A DNA stretch of 64,000 nucleotides from Butyrivibrio hungatei NK4A153 (GCF_000424465.1 NZ_AUJY01000001.1:165588-229587); one strand, 5' to 3'. Counted from the stretch's first letter, positions 51,338 through 60,556 are shown. Made by a program: numbers and translations. Notes: generated by a model not told the origin, from the sequence alone.

Positions 51338-52240
51338 ATGGCAAAAGAAAAGGAAAGACTGGATGTCCTTCTTGTAAACAGAGGACTTGCAGTTTCCAGA
51401 GAAAAAGCAAAAACACTTATAATGGCAGGTGACGTTTTTGTAAACGGACAGAGGGAGGATAAGCCCGGAACCACCTTTGAGGAGAGCAAGATAAAGACTC
51501 TTGAAGTAAAGGGTGATACTCTTCCTTACGTCAGCAGAGGTGGACTGAAGCTTGAGAAAGCAGTCAATAATTTCGGATTTTCTTTGGAAAAGAAGATCTG
51601 CATGGATATAGGTGCTTCTACAGGCGGCTTTACGGATTGTATGCTCCAGAACGGCGCCAGCAAGGTGTATTCCGTAGATGTCGGACACGGACAGCTTGAC
51701 TGGAAGCTTAGAAGCGATGACAGAGTCGTTTGCATGGAGAAGACCAATTTCAGATATATGGTAAGAAACGATATTGATGACGATCTTGATTTTGCGTCAT
51801 GTGATGTTTCTTTTATCTCACTTACGAAAATACTTCTTCCTGCCAGAAAGCTTCTGAAAGACGGGGGCGAAATGGTATGCCTTATTAAGCCCCAGTTTGA
51901 AGCAGGCAAGGAAAAAGTCGGTAAAAAAGGTGTTGTAAGAGAGCCTAAGGTACACGAAGAAGTGGTTCACAGGATCACGGATTTTGTGGATATAGCGGGA
52001 TTTGAAGTTTTGCATCTTGATTTTTCCCCTATAAAGGGACCTGAGGGAAATATTGAGTATCTTATACATATAAGAAAAAATCCCGATGCCGATGAGAGAG
52101 TTATGGAACTTACGGAGGCAGAGGGTGAAAAAATCTTAAAAGAGACAGAAGTAAGAGGAGATGGATTCTCACATACTCCTGAGATGGAGAAGCTTATTTC
52201 CGAGACTGTCATGAGGGCGCATGGCAAATTAGACAATTAA
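51338..52240 (+). CDS. tlyA: TlyA family rRNA (cytidine-2'-O)-methyltransferase / S4-FtsJ protein
   Basis: A 300-residue protein with an N-terminal S4 RNA-binding domain (ERLDVLLVNRGLAVSREKAK, about residues 5-65) and an FtsJ/RrmJ-type methyltransferase domain with SAM motif MDIGASTGGFTDCMLQNGA (about 88-106). The family 2'-O-methylates rRNA in mycobacteria and is also called a haemolysin in older literature; the methyltransferase role is more likely. Lies 7 bp after dxs and before nadK, as in many Clostridia. Confidence 0.93.
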   Translation: MAKEKERLDVLLVNRGLAVSREKAKTLIMAGDVFVNGQREDKPGTTFEESKIKTLEVKGDTLPYVSRGGLKLEKAVNNFGFSLEKKICMDIGASTGGFTDCMLQNGASKVYSVDVGHGQLDWKLRSDDRVVCMEKTNFRYMVRNDIDDDLDFASCDVSFISLTKILLPARKLLKDGGEMVCLIKPQFEAGKEKVGKKGVVREPKVHEEVVHRITDFVDIAGFEVLHLDFSPIKGPEGNIEYLIHIRKNPDADERVMELTEAEGEKILKETEVRGDGFSHTPEMEKLISETVMRAHGKLDN

Positions 52241-52268
52241 GTCATCAAGTTATGCGGCGGGAGAAGAT

Positions 52269-53120
52269 ATGGAACGGTTTTGTATTGTTACGAATAAGAG
52301 TAAAGACCTGAACCTTGAAGTTACCGGTCATATCAAGGACTATCTTATTAGTCACGGTAAACAGTGCGTTGTAGCGGATTGTGCCACCGGGCTTTCAAAA
52401 GAATCAAATGCCATCGGCAGAGAATTTATGAGTTATATTCCTGAAGATACGGATTGCTGTATTGTTCTCGGAGGAGACGGAACCATGCTCCAGGCGGCAA
52501 GAAGCGTTGCGTTTCAGGATATACCGCTTCTGGGTGTCAATCTCGGAACTTTGGGATATCTTGCCGAAGTTGAAAAGAGCGGCATTGACGAGGCTATGTC
52601 ACGTTTTTTGGCAGGCGATTATTATGTTGAAGACAGGATGATGCTTCGTGGTGTCATAGGAGACAGAAAAGATTATGCTCTGAATGACATTGTAATAAGC
52701 AGGGCTTCGGATATACAGGCCATAGATTACAATATTTATGTAAATGACCTTTTGCTTTACAGCTACCATGCCGATGGAATTATCATCTCGACTCCGACCG
52801 GTTCTACAGGATATAATATGTCAGCAGGAGGCCCTATTGTGGAGCCCTCGGCTAATATGATTCTTTTAACACCAATATGTCCGCATACGCTCAATTCGAG
52901 AAGTATGGTGCTTTCGGCAGATGCAAAGATTGAAGTTGAACTCCTTCCGGGACGCGGCAAACGCAATCCCAAGGTGGTCGCTGCTTATGACGGCAGCGGA
53001 GCAATCGAGCTTAATGCCGGAGATAAGATGGTGATCAATAAATCAAAGAAGATAACCAAGATTGTTAAATTTAACAGAGTAAGCTTTTTGGAAGTTCTGG
53101 GTAAAAAATTCAGTATGTAA
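52269..53120 (+). CDS. nadK: NAD kinase
   Basis: A 283-residue enzyme that phosphorylates NAD to NADP. GGDGTMLQAAR (about 68-78) is the invariant GGDGT motif; LGVNLGTLGYLAEVE and LNDIVISR, then HADGIIISTPTGSTGYNMSA are the other family blocks. Full length. It stands between tlyA and argR, the common order in Firmicutes. Confidence 0.96.
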   Translation: MERFCIVTNKSKDLNLEVTGHIKDYLISHGKQCVVADCATGLSKESNAIGREFMSYIPEDTDCCIVLGGDGTMLQAARSVAFQDIPLLGVNLGTLGYLAEVEKSGIDEAMSRFLAGDYYVEDRMMLRGVIGDRKDYALNDIVISRASDIQAIDYNIYVNDLLLYSYHADGIIISTPTGSTGYNMSAGGPIVEPSANMILLTPICPHTLNSRSMVLSADAKIEVELLPGRGKRNPKVVAAYDGSGAIELNAGDKMVINKSKKITKIVKFNRVSFLEVLGKKFSM

Positions 53121-53152
53121 TAAAAAAGAGATTGGGGGATGATTGTCCGACG

Positions 53153-53605
53153 ATGAAAAAGAACAGACAAGATAAGATTATCGAAGTCATTGCTAAAAAC
53201 GTGGTAGAGACGCAGGAACAGCTGGTATCTCTTTTAAATCAGGAGGGATACAAGGTTACGCAGGCTACTGTCTCAAGAGATATCAGGAAACTTAAGCTTA
53301 CCAAGCAGGTAAACGAAGAAGGTATTTCCAAATATGTATATACGACTGCCGGACCTGAAGTTATGCAGAGCAAGTATGTCAGCGTTTTGAGAGCCGGATT
53401 TTTGAGCATGGATGTTGCGGAGAATCTCCTTGTTGTAAAGACTGTTTCCGGAATGGCTATGGCACTTGCTACGGCTATAGATTCATTGGAGTTTAAGGAG
53501 ATAGTCGGATGTATCGCGGGCGATGATACCATTATGATCGCAATAAAGAGCAAAGCGGAAGCAATGAATGTCATGGAAAGACTTCATGAAATGATGCAGC
53601 AATAA
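53153..53605 (+). CDS. argR: Arginine repressor ArgR/AhrC
   Basis: A 150-residue hexameric regulator of arginine metabolism. N-terminal winged helix (LVSLLNQEGYKVTQATVSRD, then IRKLKLTKQV) and C-terminal arginine-binding oligomerisation domain (VGCIAGDDTIMIAIKSKAEA, with the Gly-Asp-Asp loop). ATG 53153 gives the usual length; TTG 53132 would add seven residues. The nadK-argR-recN order is conserved. No arginine genes are in the window. Confidence 0.95.
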   Translation: MKKNRQDKIIEVIAKNVVETQEQLVSLLNQEGYKVTQATVSRDIRKLKLTKQVNEEGISKYVYTTAGPEVMQSKYVSVLRAGFLSMDVAENLLVVKTVSGMAMALATAIDSLEFKEIVGCIAGDDTIMIAIKSKAEAMNVMERLHEMMQQ

Positions 53606-53621
53606 CACAGAGTGGGGAAAT

Positions 53622-55322
53622 ATGTTATATAGTTTACATGTAAAGAACCTTGCCCTTATCAAAGAACAGGAAATTGAGTTTTCCAAAGGGCTTAATATTT
53701 TGACCGGAGAAACAGGTGCGGGTAAGTCTGTTGTCATCGGATCTGTCAATCTTGCTCTTGGCGCAAAGGCGGATCCTTCACTTATAAGAACAGGCGAAGA
53801 ATATGCACTTGTTGAGCTTGTGTTTGGCGTAGAGAACGATCTTCAGAGGAAACTCCTGGAAGAACTTGAGATTCCCGTGGAGGAAGACGGGACACTTGTT
53901 ATTCAGAGAAAGATCATGCAGGGCAGGAGTACTTCAAAAGTATCCGGCGAAACTGTCACAGCCAAGCAGCTCAAAGACATTTCAAATATTCTTATAAACA
54001 TTCACGGGCAAAACGACCATCAGGAACTACTTCACAAGAAAAAGCATATAGAGATACTTGATAATTATTGCTTGGACGATCTGAACGGACTTTTTGAGCT
54101 TCTTTCAGAAGAATATTCCAAAATGAAGGAGCTTGAGAAGAAACTTTCGGAGACCGATATTGATGAAAATACCAGACTTCGTGAGACCGAACTTCTTGAG
54201 TATGAGGTAAAAGAGATATCAGAGGCCGAGCCGGTTATCGGCGAGGATGAGAAGCTTGAGACTGCCTATAGGAAAATGGTAAACGGGCGTAAGATATCAG
54301 AGGCTGCGAATATTGCTCTTAATCTTACGGGATCGGGAGAAATGGAAGAGAGTGCTTCGGATGCTGTCGGAAGGGCTGTAAGAGAACTTACATCCGTTGT
54401 TTCGTATGACAGCGAGCTGGAAGGTCTTTTATCCCAACTTTCGGATGTGGAGAGTCTTTTGACCGACTTTAATCATGCTCTTTCAGGCTATCTTGACGGG
54501 CTTGAGTTCGACGACGAAGAGTTCAGGACTACGGAAGACAGATTAAACATAATAAATCATCTTAAGGATAAATACGGCGGAAGCATTGAGCAGGTCTTAA
54601 AGAGCCTTGAAGAAAAAGAGGAGAGGCTTAAGGCGATATCAGATCTTGATGCGCACAGAGACAGACTTAAGAAGGATTATGAAGAGAGTTTTGACAAGGT
54701 AAAAGAGCTTTGCGAAAAGATATCAAAGGTAAGAAGGGAAGGCGCAAAGAGTCTTCAGGAGAAACTGAAGGAAGCGCTTATCGACCTGAATTTCCTTGAT
54801 GTCAGATTCGAGATAGATATAGAGAGCAGCGACGACAAGATTTCTTCAAGGGGATATGATGAGGCGCAGTTTATGATCTCAACAAATCCCGGCGAGGCGC
54901 TCAGACCGCTTGATCAGATAGCGAGCGGCGGTGAGCTTTCTAGGATCATGCTTGCGCTTAAGACTGTTGTTGCGGACAGAGATGATATCAGCACGCTCAT
55001 CTTTGATGAGATTGACGCGGGTATAAGCGGAAGAACGGCATGGAAGGTGTCACAAAAGCTCGGAGAACTTTCAGCAAATCATCAGATAATCTGTATCACG
55101 CATCTTCCGCAGATTGCGGCAATGGCGGATACACATTATATGATTGAAAAGGGACTTGACGGTGGAAGGACGGTCACATCCATTTACGCTCTTTCCGAAA
55201 AGCTGTCGGAGAAGGAACTTGGAAGGCTTCTCGGAGGCGATGAACTCACCGAGGCGACTCTTTTAAATGCACGTGAAATGAAACAGATGGCTCTTGAGAA
55301 AAAAGCTTTATTAAAGGCATGA
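53622..55322 (+). CDS. recN: DNA repair protein RecN
   Basis: A 566-residue SMC-like ATPase of double-strand-break repair. Walker A GETGAGKSVVIGS (about 27-39), central coiled coil (about 155-360), signature SGGELSRIMLALK (about 435) and Walker B LIFDEIDAGISGRTA (about 462). It starts 16 bp after argR. The first residues LYSLHVKNLALIKEQEIEFS are characteristic. Confidence 0.96.
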   Translation: MLYSLHVKNLALIKEQEIEFSKGLNILTGETGAGKSVVIGSVNLALGAKADPSLIRTGEEYALVELVFGVENDLQRKLLEELEIPVEEDGTLVIQRKIMQGRSTSKVSGETVTAKQLKDISNILINIHGQNDHQELLHKKKHIEILDNYCLDDLNGLFELLSEEYSKMKELEKKLSETDIDENTRLRETELLEYEVKEISEAEPVIGEDEKLETAYRKMVNGRKISEAANIALNLTGSGEMEESASDAVGRAVRELTSVVSYDSELEGLLSQLSDVESLLTDFNHALSGYLDGLEFDDEEFRTTEDRLNIINHLKDKYGGSIEQVLKSLEEKEERLKAISDLDAHRDRLKKDYEESFDKVKELCEKISKVRREGAKSLQEKLKEALIDLNFLDVRFEIDIESSDDKISSRGYDEAQFMISTNPGEALRPLDQIASGGELSRIMLALKTVVADRDDISTLIFDEIDAGISGRTAWKVSQKLGELSANHQIICITHLPQIAAMADTHYMIEKGLDGGRTVTSIYALSEKLSEKELGRLLGGDELTEATLLNAREMKQMALEKKALLKA

Positions 55323-55332
55323 GGAACAAATA

Positions 55333-55977
55333 ATGACTATAGATAATGACGACCTTATCAACAGTGTGATAGCGTCACTTGGCAGAATAAATGCTATTTC
55401 GCTGGATGACATCCCAAATATTGACCTGTATATGGATCAGCTCACCACATTTATGGATGAGCGTCTTAAGAGGTCAACACGTCATCCCGACACGGATAAG
55501 ATACTTACTAAGACAATGATAAATAACTATGCAAAGAACGATCTTTTGCCGCCTCCCATTAGGAAGAAGTATTCAAAAGATCATATCATTTTGCTTATTT
55601 TTATTTATTATCTTAAAAATATCTTGTCGATAAACGACATACAGACTTTGCTTGAACCTTTAAAAGAAAGATTTCATGTAAGCGATGATGAGCTTAATCT
55701 CGGAAGTATCTATGAGCGTGCTTTTGCGCTTCAGGAAGAGGAACTTGAACCTGTTATAGAAGATCTTAAGAAAAAGTACGAGAGATCGCTTGAGACATTT
55801 GATGATGCAGGACTTTCCGAAGAAGAAGAGAAAAGGATGCAGATGTTTTCTTTTATTATTCTTCTTTCATACGATGTATATGTAAAAAAGCTTCTGATCG
55901 AGAAGATAATAGACAACACCATGGACAAAGAATCCAAGGATAAAGAGAAAACTCCAAAGGAAAAGAAAAAGAAGTAA
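55333..55977 (+). CDS. DUF1836 family protein
   Basis: A 214-residue soluble protein of the DUF1836 family, common in Clostridia and Lactobacillales. TKTMINNYAKNDLLPPPIRK followed by YSKDHIILLIFIYYLKNIL resembles a MerR-like helix-turn-helix with an effector region, so a DNA-binding role is possible. The C-terminus is Lys/Glu-rich (ESKDKEKTPKEKKKK). Position after recN and 14 bp before pcrA. Function of the family is not established. Confidence 0.82.
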   Translation: MTIDNDDLINSVIASLGRINAISLDDIPNIDLYMDQLTTFMDERLKRSTRHPDTDKILTKTMINNYAKNDLLPPPIRKKYSKDHIILLIFIYYLKNILSINDIQTLLEPLKERFHVSDDELNLGSIYERAFALQEEELEPVIEDLKKKYERSLETFDDAGLSEEEEKRMQMFSFIILLSYDVYVKKLLIEKIIDNTMDKESKDKEKTPKEKKKK

Positions 55978-55991
55978 GGATTTATTTATAG

Positions 55992-58421
55992 ATGGGAATA
56001 TACGATACACTTAATTCACAGCAGAAAAAGGCTGTTCTTCAGACAGACGGCCCTGTGCTTATTCTTGCGGGAGCAGGATCGGGTAAGACCAGGGTTTTGA
56101 CTCACAGGGTTGCTTATCTTATTGATGAGTGCGGAGTAAATCCCTGGAATATCATGGCAATCACATTTACAAATAAGGCAGCGGGAGAGATGAGAGAAAG
56201 GGTCGATAAGATTGTCGGCTTTGGCGCAGAGAGTATCTGGGTTTCAACTTTCCATTCAAGCTGCGTTAAGATACTCAGAAGATACGCTGACAGGATCGGC
56301 TTCGGGAACAATTTTACAATCTATGATACGGATGATTCCAAGAGCCTTATGAAGGATATCTGCAAAAAGTATCAGCTCGAGACCACTCAGCTTAAGCTTA
56401 AGAGAATCATGGGAAGCATATCCACATGCAAGGACAATCTTGTTACGCCTGAGGAATATGCTCTCAATACGCAGAATGACTTTATTAAAGTCAGGATATC
56501 CAAGGCATACACTGAGTATCAAAACGCTCTTAAAAAGAACAATGCGATGGATTTTGACGATCTTATCATGAAGACGGTCGAACTCTTTAAGACAAATCCG
56601 GATGTTCTTGACAGTTATCAGGAGCGCTTTAAGTACATAATGGTCGATGAGTATCAGGATACAAACAATGCACAGTTTGAGCTTATCCGTGTACTTGCCG
56701 ATAAGTACAGAAACCTTTGCGTTGTAGGTGACGACGATCAGAGTATCTATCGCTTCAGAGGCGCTAATATCAGGAATATTCTTGATTTTGAGAAGGTTTA
56801 TAAAGACGCCGTTGTCATTAAATTAGAGCAGAACTACAGGTCGACGCAGCAGATCCTTGATGCGGCAAATGCGGTTATCAGCAATAACGGAGGTCGCAAG
56901 GAGAAAGCTCTTTGGACTGAAATTAAAGACGGCGATATCGTTAAATTAAAGCAGTTTGATACAGCTTATGATGAAGCTGAATTTATTGCGAGCGACATTG
57001 GTAAGCTTAAGAGAAACGGGAAGCTTAACTACAGTGATACGGCAATCCTGTATAGGACAAATGCCCAGTCACGACTTATAGAAGAGCGTTTTGTCGTTGA
57101 AGGAATTCCTTATGATATAGTAGGCGGAACGAATTTCTATGCAAGACGCGAGATAAAAGATCTTTTGGCATACCTTAAAACGATTGATAACGGTCTTGAT
57201 GATGTTGCGGTAAGAAGAATCATCAATGTTCCCAAGAGGGGCATCGGTCAGACCACTGTGGATTATGTTCAGGCTTATGCCGATGAGAGGCAGATAAGCT
57301 TTTATGATGCTCTTTGCGAAGCGGACCAGATAATGGCTGTTTCGAGGAGCGTAAGTAAGCTTAGTGACTTTGTTACAATGATAAGAGCGTTCAGAACCAA
57401 GATGAAGACTTATTCGCTTGAGGAGCTCTTAAAGGATGTTATCGATGTCATAGGGTATATGGATTATCTTAAGACTTTGGATGACGATGAGAATGAAGAC
57501 AATGACAGGGCGCAGAACGTGGACGAGCTTATTTCCAAGATAGCTGCGTATGAGGAAAATATGGAGGAAGAGGAACCTACTCTTTCGGGATTCCTTGAAG
57601 AGGTTGCTCTTGTTGCGGATATAGACAGGATTGGTGAGGACAATGAGAAAGTTCTTCTTATGACTCTTCACAGTGCCAAGGGACTTGAGTTTGAGCACGT
57701 ATATCTTGCCGGAATGGAAGAGGGAGTTTTCCCTTCATATATGGCACTTGCTACCGAGGATGCGGATCCTGAGGGTATCGAGGAAGAGAGAAGACTTTGC
57801 TATGTTGGAATTACAAGAGCCAAGAGGCATTTGACACTCACTGCAGCAAAGAGAAGGATGGTTCGCGGAGAGACGCAGTTTAATCGTCTCAGCAGATTTA
57901 TTTCCGAGATTCCTTATACGATGATCGAAAGATCGGGTGCCGAGAGTAAGCCGGAATTTCTTTTCGATGACGGTGATACGATCGATGATTATGAGAGTGT
58001 TGAAGATACTTTCGGAAGTTCAAATTCCGGGATCAAGGCGTCTTATGCCAAGGAATTTGGCGCAGGTTCTTCGGGCAAGCATGTTGTCGGAAGGTCGGAG
58101 CTTGCAAATACATACAGGATAAAGGCAGTGCCTAAGCCGCCTAAGAAGGAGAAAAGGGCTGTTCCGTCAGAAAAGCCTTATATCGCATCTGCGGCGAAGA
58201 CTTATGCAAGAGGTTCTCTTGCAGGTCTTTCCAAGGGAATGCCTACAACGGGCGGAAAGCCTGAGTACGGCGTGGGAGATAAGGTCAGTCATATAAAGTA
58301 TGGCGTCGGCGTTGTTACTTCGCTTGAACAGGGACCAAGAGATTACAAGGTTACCGTTAATTTTGATGAATGCGGACAGAAGATTATGTACGCTGCATTC
58401 GCCAAGCTGAAGAAAATCTGA
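55992..58421 (+). CDS. pcrA: ATP-dependent DNA helicase PcrA/UvrD
   Basis: An 809-residue superfamily 1A 3'-5' helicase for repair and replication restart. Motifs: LNSQQKKAVLQTDGPVLILA (Q motif), AGAGSGKTRVL (Walker A), VDEYQDTNNAQF (Walker B), GDDDQSIYRFRGA (III), LEQNYRST (IV), TLHSAKGLEFEHVYLAGMEE (V) and VGITRAKRHL (VI). The last 50 residues (VGDKVSHIKYGVGVVTSL) form the Tudor-like PcrA tail that binds RNA polymerase. Full length for the Gram-positive enzyme; most likely the end of the Asp23-to-pcrA run. Confidence 0.96.
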   Translation: MGIYDTLNSQQKKAVLQTDGPVLILAGAGSGKTRVLTHRVAYLIDECGVNPWNIMAITFTNKAAGEMRERVDKIVGFGAESIWVSTFHSSCVKILRRYADRIGFGNNFTIYDTDDSKSLMKDICKKYQLETTQLKLKRIMGSISTCKDNLVTPEEYALNTQNDFIKVRISKAYTEYQNALKKNNAMDFDDLIMKTVELFKTNPDVLDSYQERFKYIMVDEYQDTNNAQFELIRVLADKYRNLCVVGDDDQSIYRFRGANIRNILDFEKVYKDAVVIKLEQNYRSTQQILDAANAVISNNGGRKEKALWTEIKDGDIVKLKQFDTAYDEAEFIASDIGKLKRNGKLNYSDTAILYRTNAQSRLIEERFVVEGIPYDIVGGTNFYARREIKDLLAYLKTIDNGLDDVAVRRIINVPKRGIGQTTVDYVQAYADERQISFYDALCEADQIMAVSRSVSKLSDFVTMIRAFRTKMKTYSLEELLKDVIDVIGYMDYLKTLDDDENEDNDRAQNVDELISKIAAYEENMEEEEPTLSGFLEEVALVADIDRIGEDNEKVLLMTLHSAKGLEFEHVYLAGMEEGVFPSYMALATEDADPEGIEEERRLCYVGITRAKRHLTLTAAKRRMVRGETQFNRLSRFISEIPYTMIERSGAESKPEFLFDDGDTIDDYESVEDTFGSSNSGIKASYAKEFGAGSSGKHVVGRSELANTYRIKAVPKPPKKEKRAVPSEKPYIASAAKTYARGSLAGLSKGMPTTGGKPEYGVGDKVSHIKYGVGVVTSLEQGPRDYKVTVNFDECGQKIMYAAFAKLKKI

Positions 58422-58435
58422 ATAAGGTTTGGTAT

Positions 58436-58446
58436 TGTGGTATACT
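58436..58446 (+). promoter_or_regulatory. Extended -10 promoter before the 58.6-kb leader
   Basis: TGTGGTATACT, identical to the 11-mer at 46248. TGG precedes TATACT; the -35 region is poor (CTGAAT 17 bp upstream). Predicted start about 58453, just before the hairpin series. Confidence 0.55.
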
Positions 58447-58459
58447 GAATGATATAGGG

Positions 58460-58610
58460 TATCAAAGTCAATAATACGTACATGCTTGCATGTTAAGTAT
58501 TATGACTTTGATAGCCGAACAAACATGAGAAAATAGCAATTTGCTATGCAAATTAGCGTTTTTCGAATGTTTGTAGAATTGCGAGAATGACGTATGTCAT
58601 GGAGCAATTC
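58460..58610 (+). promoter_or_regulatory. Three successive hairpins in the leader of the small membrane protein gene
   Basis: Hairpin 1 (58460-58513): TATCAAAGTCA with TGACTTTGATA, TAATAC with GTATTA, ACATGC with GCATGT. Hairpin 2 (58519-58574): ACAAACAT with ATGTTTGT, AAAA with TTTT, ATTTGC with GCAAAT. Hairpin 3 (58576-58610): GAATTGC with GCAATTC, ATGAC with GTCAT. None ends in a T run. They fill nearly all of the predicted 5' leader, 40 bp before the start at 58651, with a good AAAGGGG binding site in between. I match no known riboswitch. Confidence 0.6.
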
Positions 58611-58650
58611 GTATATATATACTAATTTTCCTATGAGAAAGGGGTCACTT

Positions 58651-58917
58651 ATGGAAGTGAAATCTAAGATTGACGATATTATTGAAATGACACGAATTAA
58701 CGAACTTCTCGATAAGAGAGCGGCTGCAAATGCAAAGAAGCCTTCCAACGTGATTCTGTGGGTGCTTGCGGTTATCGGCTCTGTATCGGCAGTTGCCATC
58801 ATTGCTTATATGGTATACCGCTACATGACACCGGCTTACGAAGATGATTTCTACGATGATGATTTTGATGACTTCGACGATGATTTCGATGACGAAGAAT
58901 TTATGAGAGAAAGCTAA
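58651..58917 (+). CDS. Small single-pass membrane protein with acidic tail, 88 aa
   Basis: Start ATG 58651 follows AAAGGGG at 6 nt; longer upstream frames run through the hairpins. MEVKSKIDDIIEMTRINELL is a short amphipathic start, residues about 35-57 a membrane helix, and the last 25 residues are nearly all Asp, Phe, Tyr and Glu (DDFDDDFDDEEF). The topology with a positive N-terminal side suggests the acidic tail is outside. It is 9 bp before rlmD, so the two are co-transcribed. Similar small proteins are common in Lachnospiraceae but I know no function. Confidence 0.7.
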   Translation: MEVKSKIDDIIEMTRINELLDKRAAANAKKPSNVILWVLAVIGSVSAVAIIAYMVYRYMTPAYEDDFYDDDFDDFDDDFDDEEFMRES

Positions 58918-58926
58918 GAACAGGCC

Positions 58927-60330
58927 GTGAAGAAAAAAGAAGTTATATCAGGAACAGTTAAAAGAGTGGAATTTCCCAATAAGGGAATAATTGAGACCCC
59001 GGAGGGAAAGGTCGTCGTTAAGGGCGTCCTTCCCGATCAGAAGGTCTCTGTACAAATTCAAAAAGTGAGAAAAGACAGAGCTGAGGGAAGACTTCTCGAA
59101 GTTTTGGAAGAATCTCCGGACTACGTTGAAAGCCCCTGCATCCATTTCGGGAAATGCGGAGGCTGTAGTTATCTTACCATGCCTTACGTAAAGCAGCTCG
59201 GACTCAAGGAACAGCAGGTAAGAAGTATACTTAAGCCTGCCATTGAGAGACAGAGCTCAAAAGTTACCTGGGAAGGCATAAAGACCAGCCCCGTAAAATT
59301 TGCATACAGAAATAAGATGGAGTTCAGCTTCGGTGATGAAGTCGTAGGCGGACCTCTTTGTCTTGGTATGCACAAAAAAGGAAGTTTTTATGACATCGTG
59401 ACTGTCTCGGGATGCCGTATTGTTGACGATGATTACAAGGCAATTCTGAGCGCTACGCTTGATTATTTCACTCCCATGTATGAGAGGAAGGAAATATCTT
59501 TTTATCACAGAATGAAGCAGGAGGGCTATTTGAGGCACCTGCTTGTAAGACGTGCCGTAAAGACGGGAGATATTCTTGTTGATCTTATCACTACGACAAA
59601 GGAAGAACACAATCTTGAGGGATTTAAGGACGCACTTCTTAATCTTAGCTTAAACGGCAGGATTGTGGGCATTCTTCATACTAAGAATGACAGTCTTGCG
59701 GATGCGGTCATAGACGAGGGTACCGAGATTCTTTTCGGTCAGGATTATTTCTATGAATACCTTTTGGGACTTAAATTTAAGATCAGTCCGTTTTCGTTCT
59801 TTCAGACGAACAGCCTGAGCGCGGAAGTCCTGTACAAGACCGTCCGCGGATATATCAAGAGCCTGTACGATCAGGGCAAGATCGGAAACGATGGGGTTAT
59901 CTTTGACCTGTACTCCGGAACCGGCACAATTGCCCAGCTTCTTGCACCCGTTGCCAACAAGGTTATCGGTGTCGAGATTGTCGAGGAAGCTGTTGAGGCT
60001 GCCAAAGAGAACGCGCGGCTCAACCATCTGGACAATTGCCACTTCATCGCAGGTGATGTGCTCAAAGTCCTTGATGAGATCGAAGAAAAGCCCGATCTTA
60101 TTATTCTCGATCCGCCCCGCGACGGAATCAATCCTAAGGCACTCACCAAGATTATCGGCTACGGCGTGCCATATATTATTTACGTTTCGTGCAAGCCTAC
60201 AAGCCTTGCACGAGACCTTGAGATACTTCAGGAGAATGGATACGTCATGACCAGGGCTGTCGCTCACGATCAATTCCCCTGGACGAGCCATGTTGAGACG
60301 GTCGTATTGCTGACAAAGACAACCGCATAA
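58927..60330 (+). CDS. rlmD: 23S rRNA (uracil-5-)-methyltransferase RlmD/RumA
   Basis: A 467-residue SAM-dependent methyltransferase. A TRAM domain (about 1-60) is followed by the iron-sulfur segment CIHFGKCGGC (Cys spacing x5, x2) with a fourth Cys in TVSGCRIVDD, and the catalytic domain with DLYSGTGTIAQLL (SAM motif), LDPPRDGI and the catalytic Cys in YVSCKPTSLARDL. It ends HVETVVLLTKTTA. Start is GTG 58927. The last codons overlap the direct repeat copied at 63044, so the 3' end may be derived from an inserted element. RlmD-family genes are known integration sites for mobile elements. Confidence 0.94.
   Translation: MKKKEVISGTVKRVEFPNKGIIETPEGKVVVKGVLPDQKVSVQIQKVRKDRAEGRLLEVLEESPDYVESPCIHFGKCGGCSYLTMPYVKQLGLKEQQVRSILKPAIERQSSKVTWEGIKTSPVKFAYRNKMEFSFGDEVVGGPLCLGMHKKGSFYDIVTVSGCRIVDDDYKAILSATLDYFTPMYERKEISFYHRMKQEGYLRHLLVRRAVKTGDILVDLITTTKEEHNLEGFKDALLNLSLNGRIVGILHTKNDSLADAVIDEGTEILFGQDYFYEYLLGLKFKISPFSFFQTNSLSAEVLYKTVRGYIKSLYDQGKIGNDGVIFDLYSGTGTIAQLLAPVANKVIGVEIVEEAVEAAKENARLNHLDNCHFIAGDVLKVLDEIEEKPDLIILDPPRDGINPKALTKIIGYGVPYIIYVSCKPTSLARDLEILQENGYVMTRAVAHDQFPWTSHVETVVLLTKTTA
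60289..60302 (+). repeat. Left direct repeat (candidate attL) inside the 3' end of rlmD
   Basis: CATGTTGAGACGGT, encoding HVETV of the RlmD C-terminus, is repeated exactly at 63044-63057. Weaker identity continues for about 19 bp (TTGCT and ACAAA shared). Confidence 0.6.
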
Positions 60331-60363
60331 CCATGCGGGTTTGAGGCGATTTTAGAAGGAAAC

Positions 60364-60556
60364 ATGTCGACTAAAATCGAAGTAAAAATTATGTACTTTT
60401 AGCGGACAATGAACTTTGGGGGATAGGCAAAAAGACCTATCTGCGGACAATGTTGTTGTACGCAGATATATAAGGATTTTACATCGTACGCCAAGATGTA
60501 TCTTGATGGCTTTTGAGGAAGATAACTCCGCGGAGAGGTATCGAGAAGAGGCATAG
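60364..60556 (+). pseudogene. Decayed reading frame after rlmD
   Basis: GAAGGAAAC and ATG 60364 start a frame (MSTKIEVK) that stops after 12 codons. Coding-like sequence then continues in successive frames: VLLADNELWGIGKK-TYLRTMLLYADI (ends TAA about 60472), YKDFTSYAKMYLDGF (ends TGA), FEEDNSAERYREEA (ends TAG 60556). Each piece joins the next if one base is shifted, so this looks like a frameshifted remnant of a gene of about 65 codons. I do not recognise the family, and chance cannot be excluded. Confidence 0.35.

Noticed and set aside
51338-52240. Haemolysin as the function of the TlyA-like protein
   Set aside because: The S4 plus FtsJ architecture is that of an rRNA methyltransferase; the haemolysin name is historical and not supported by the sequence.
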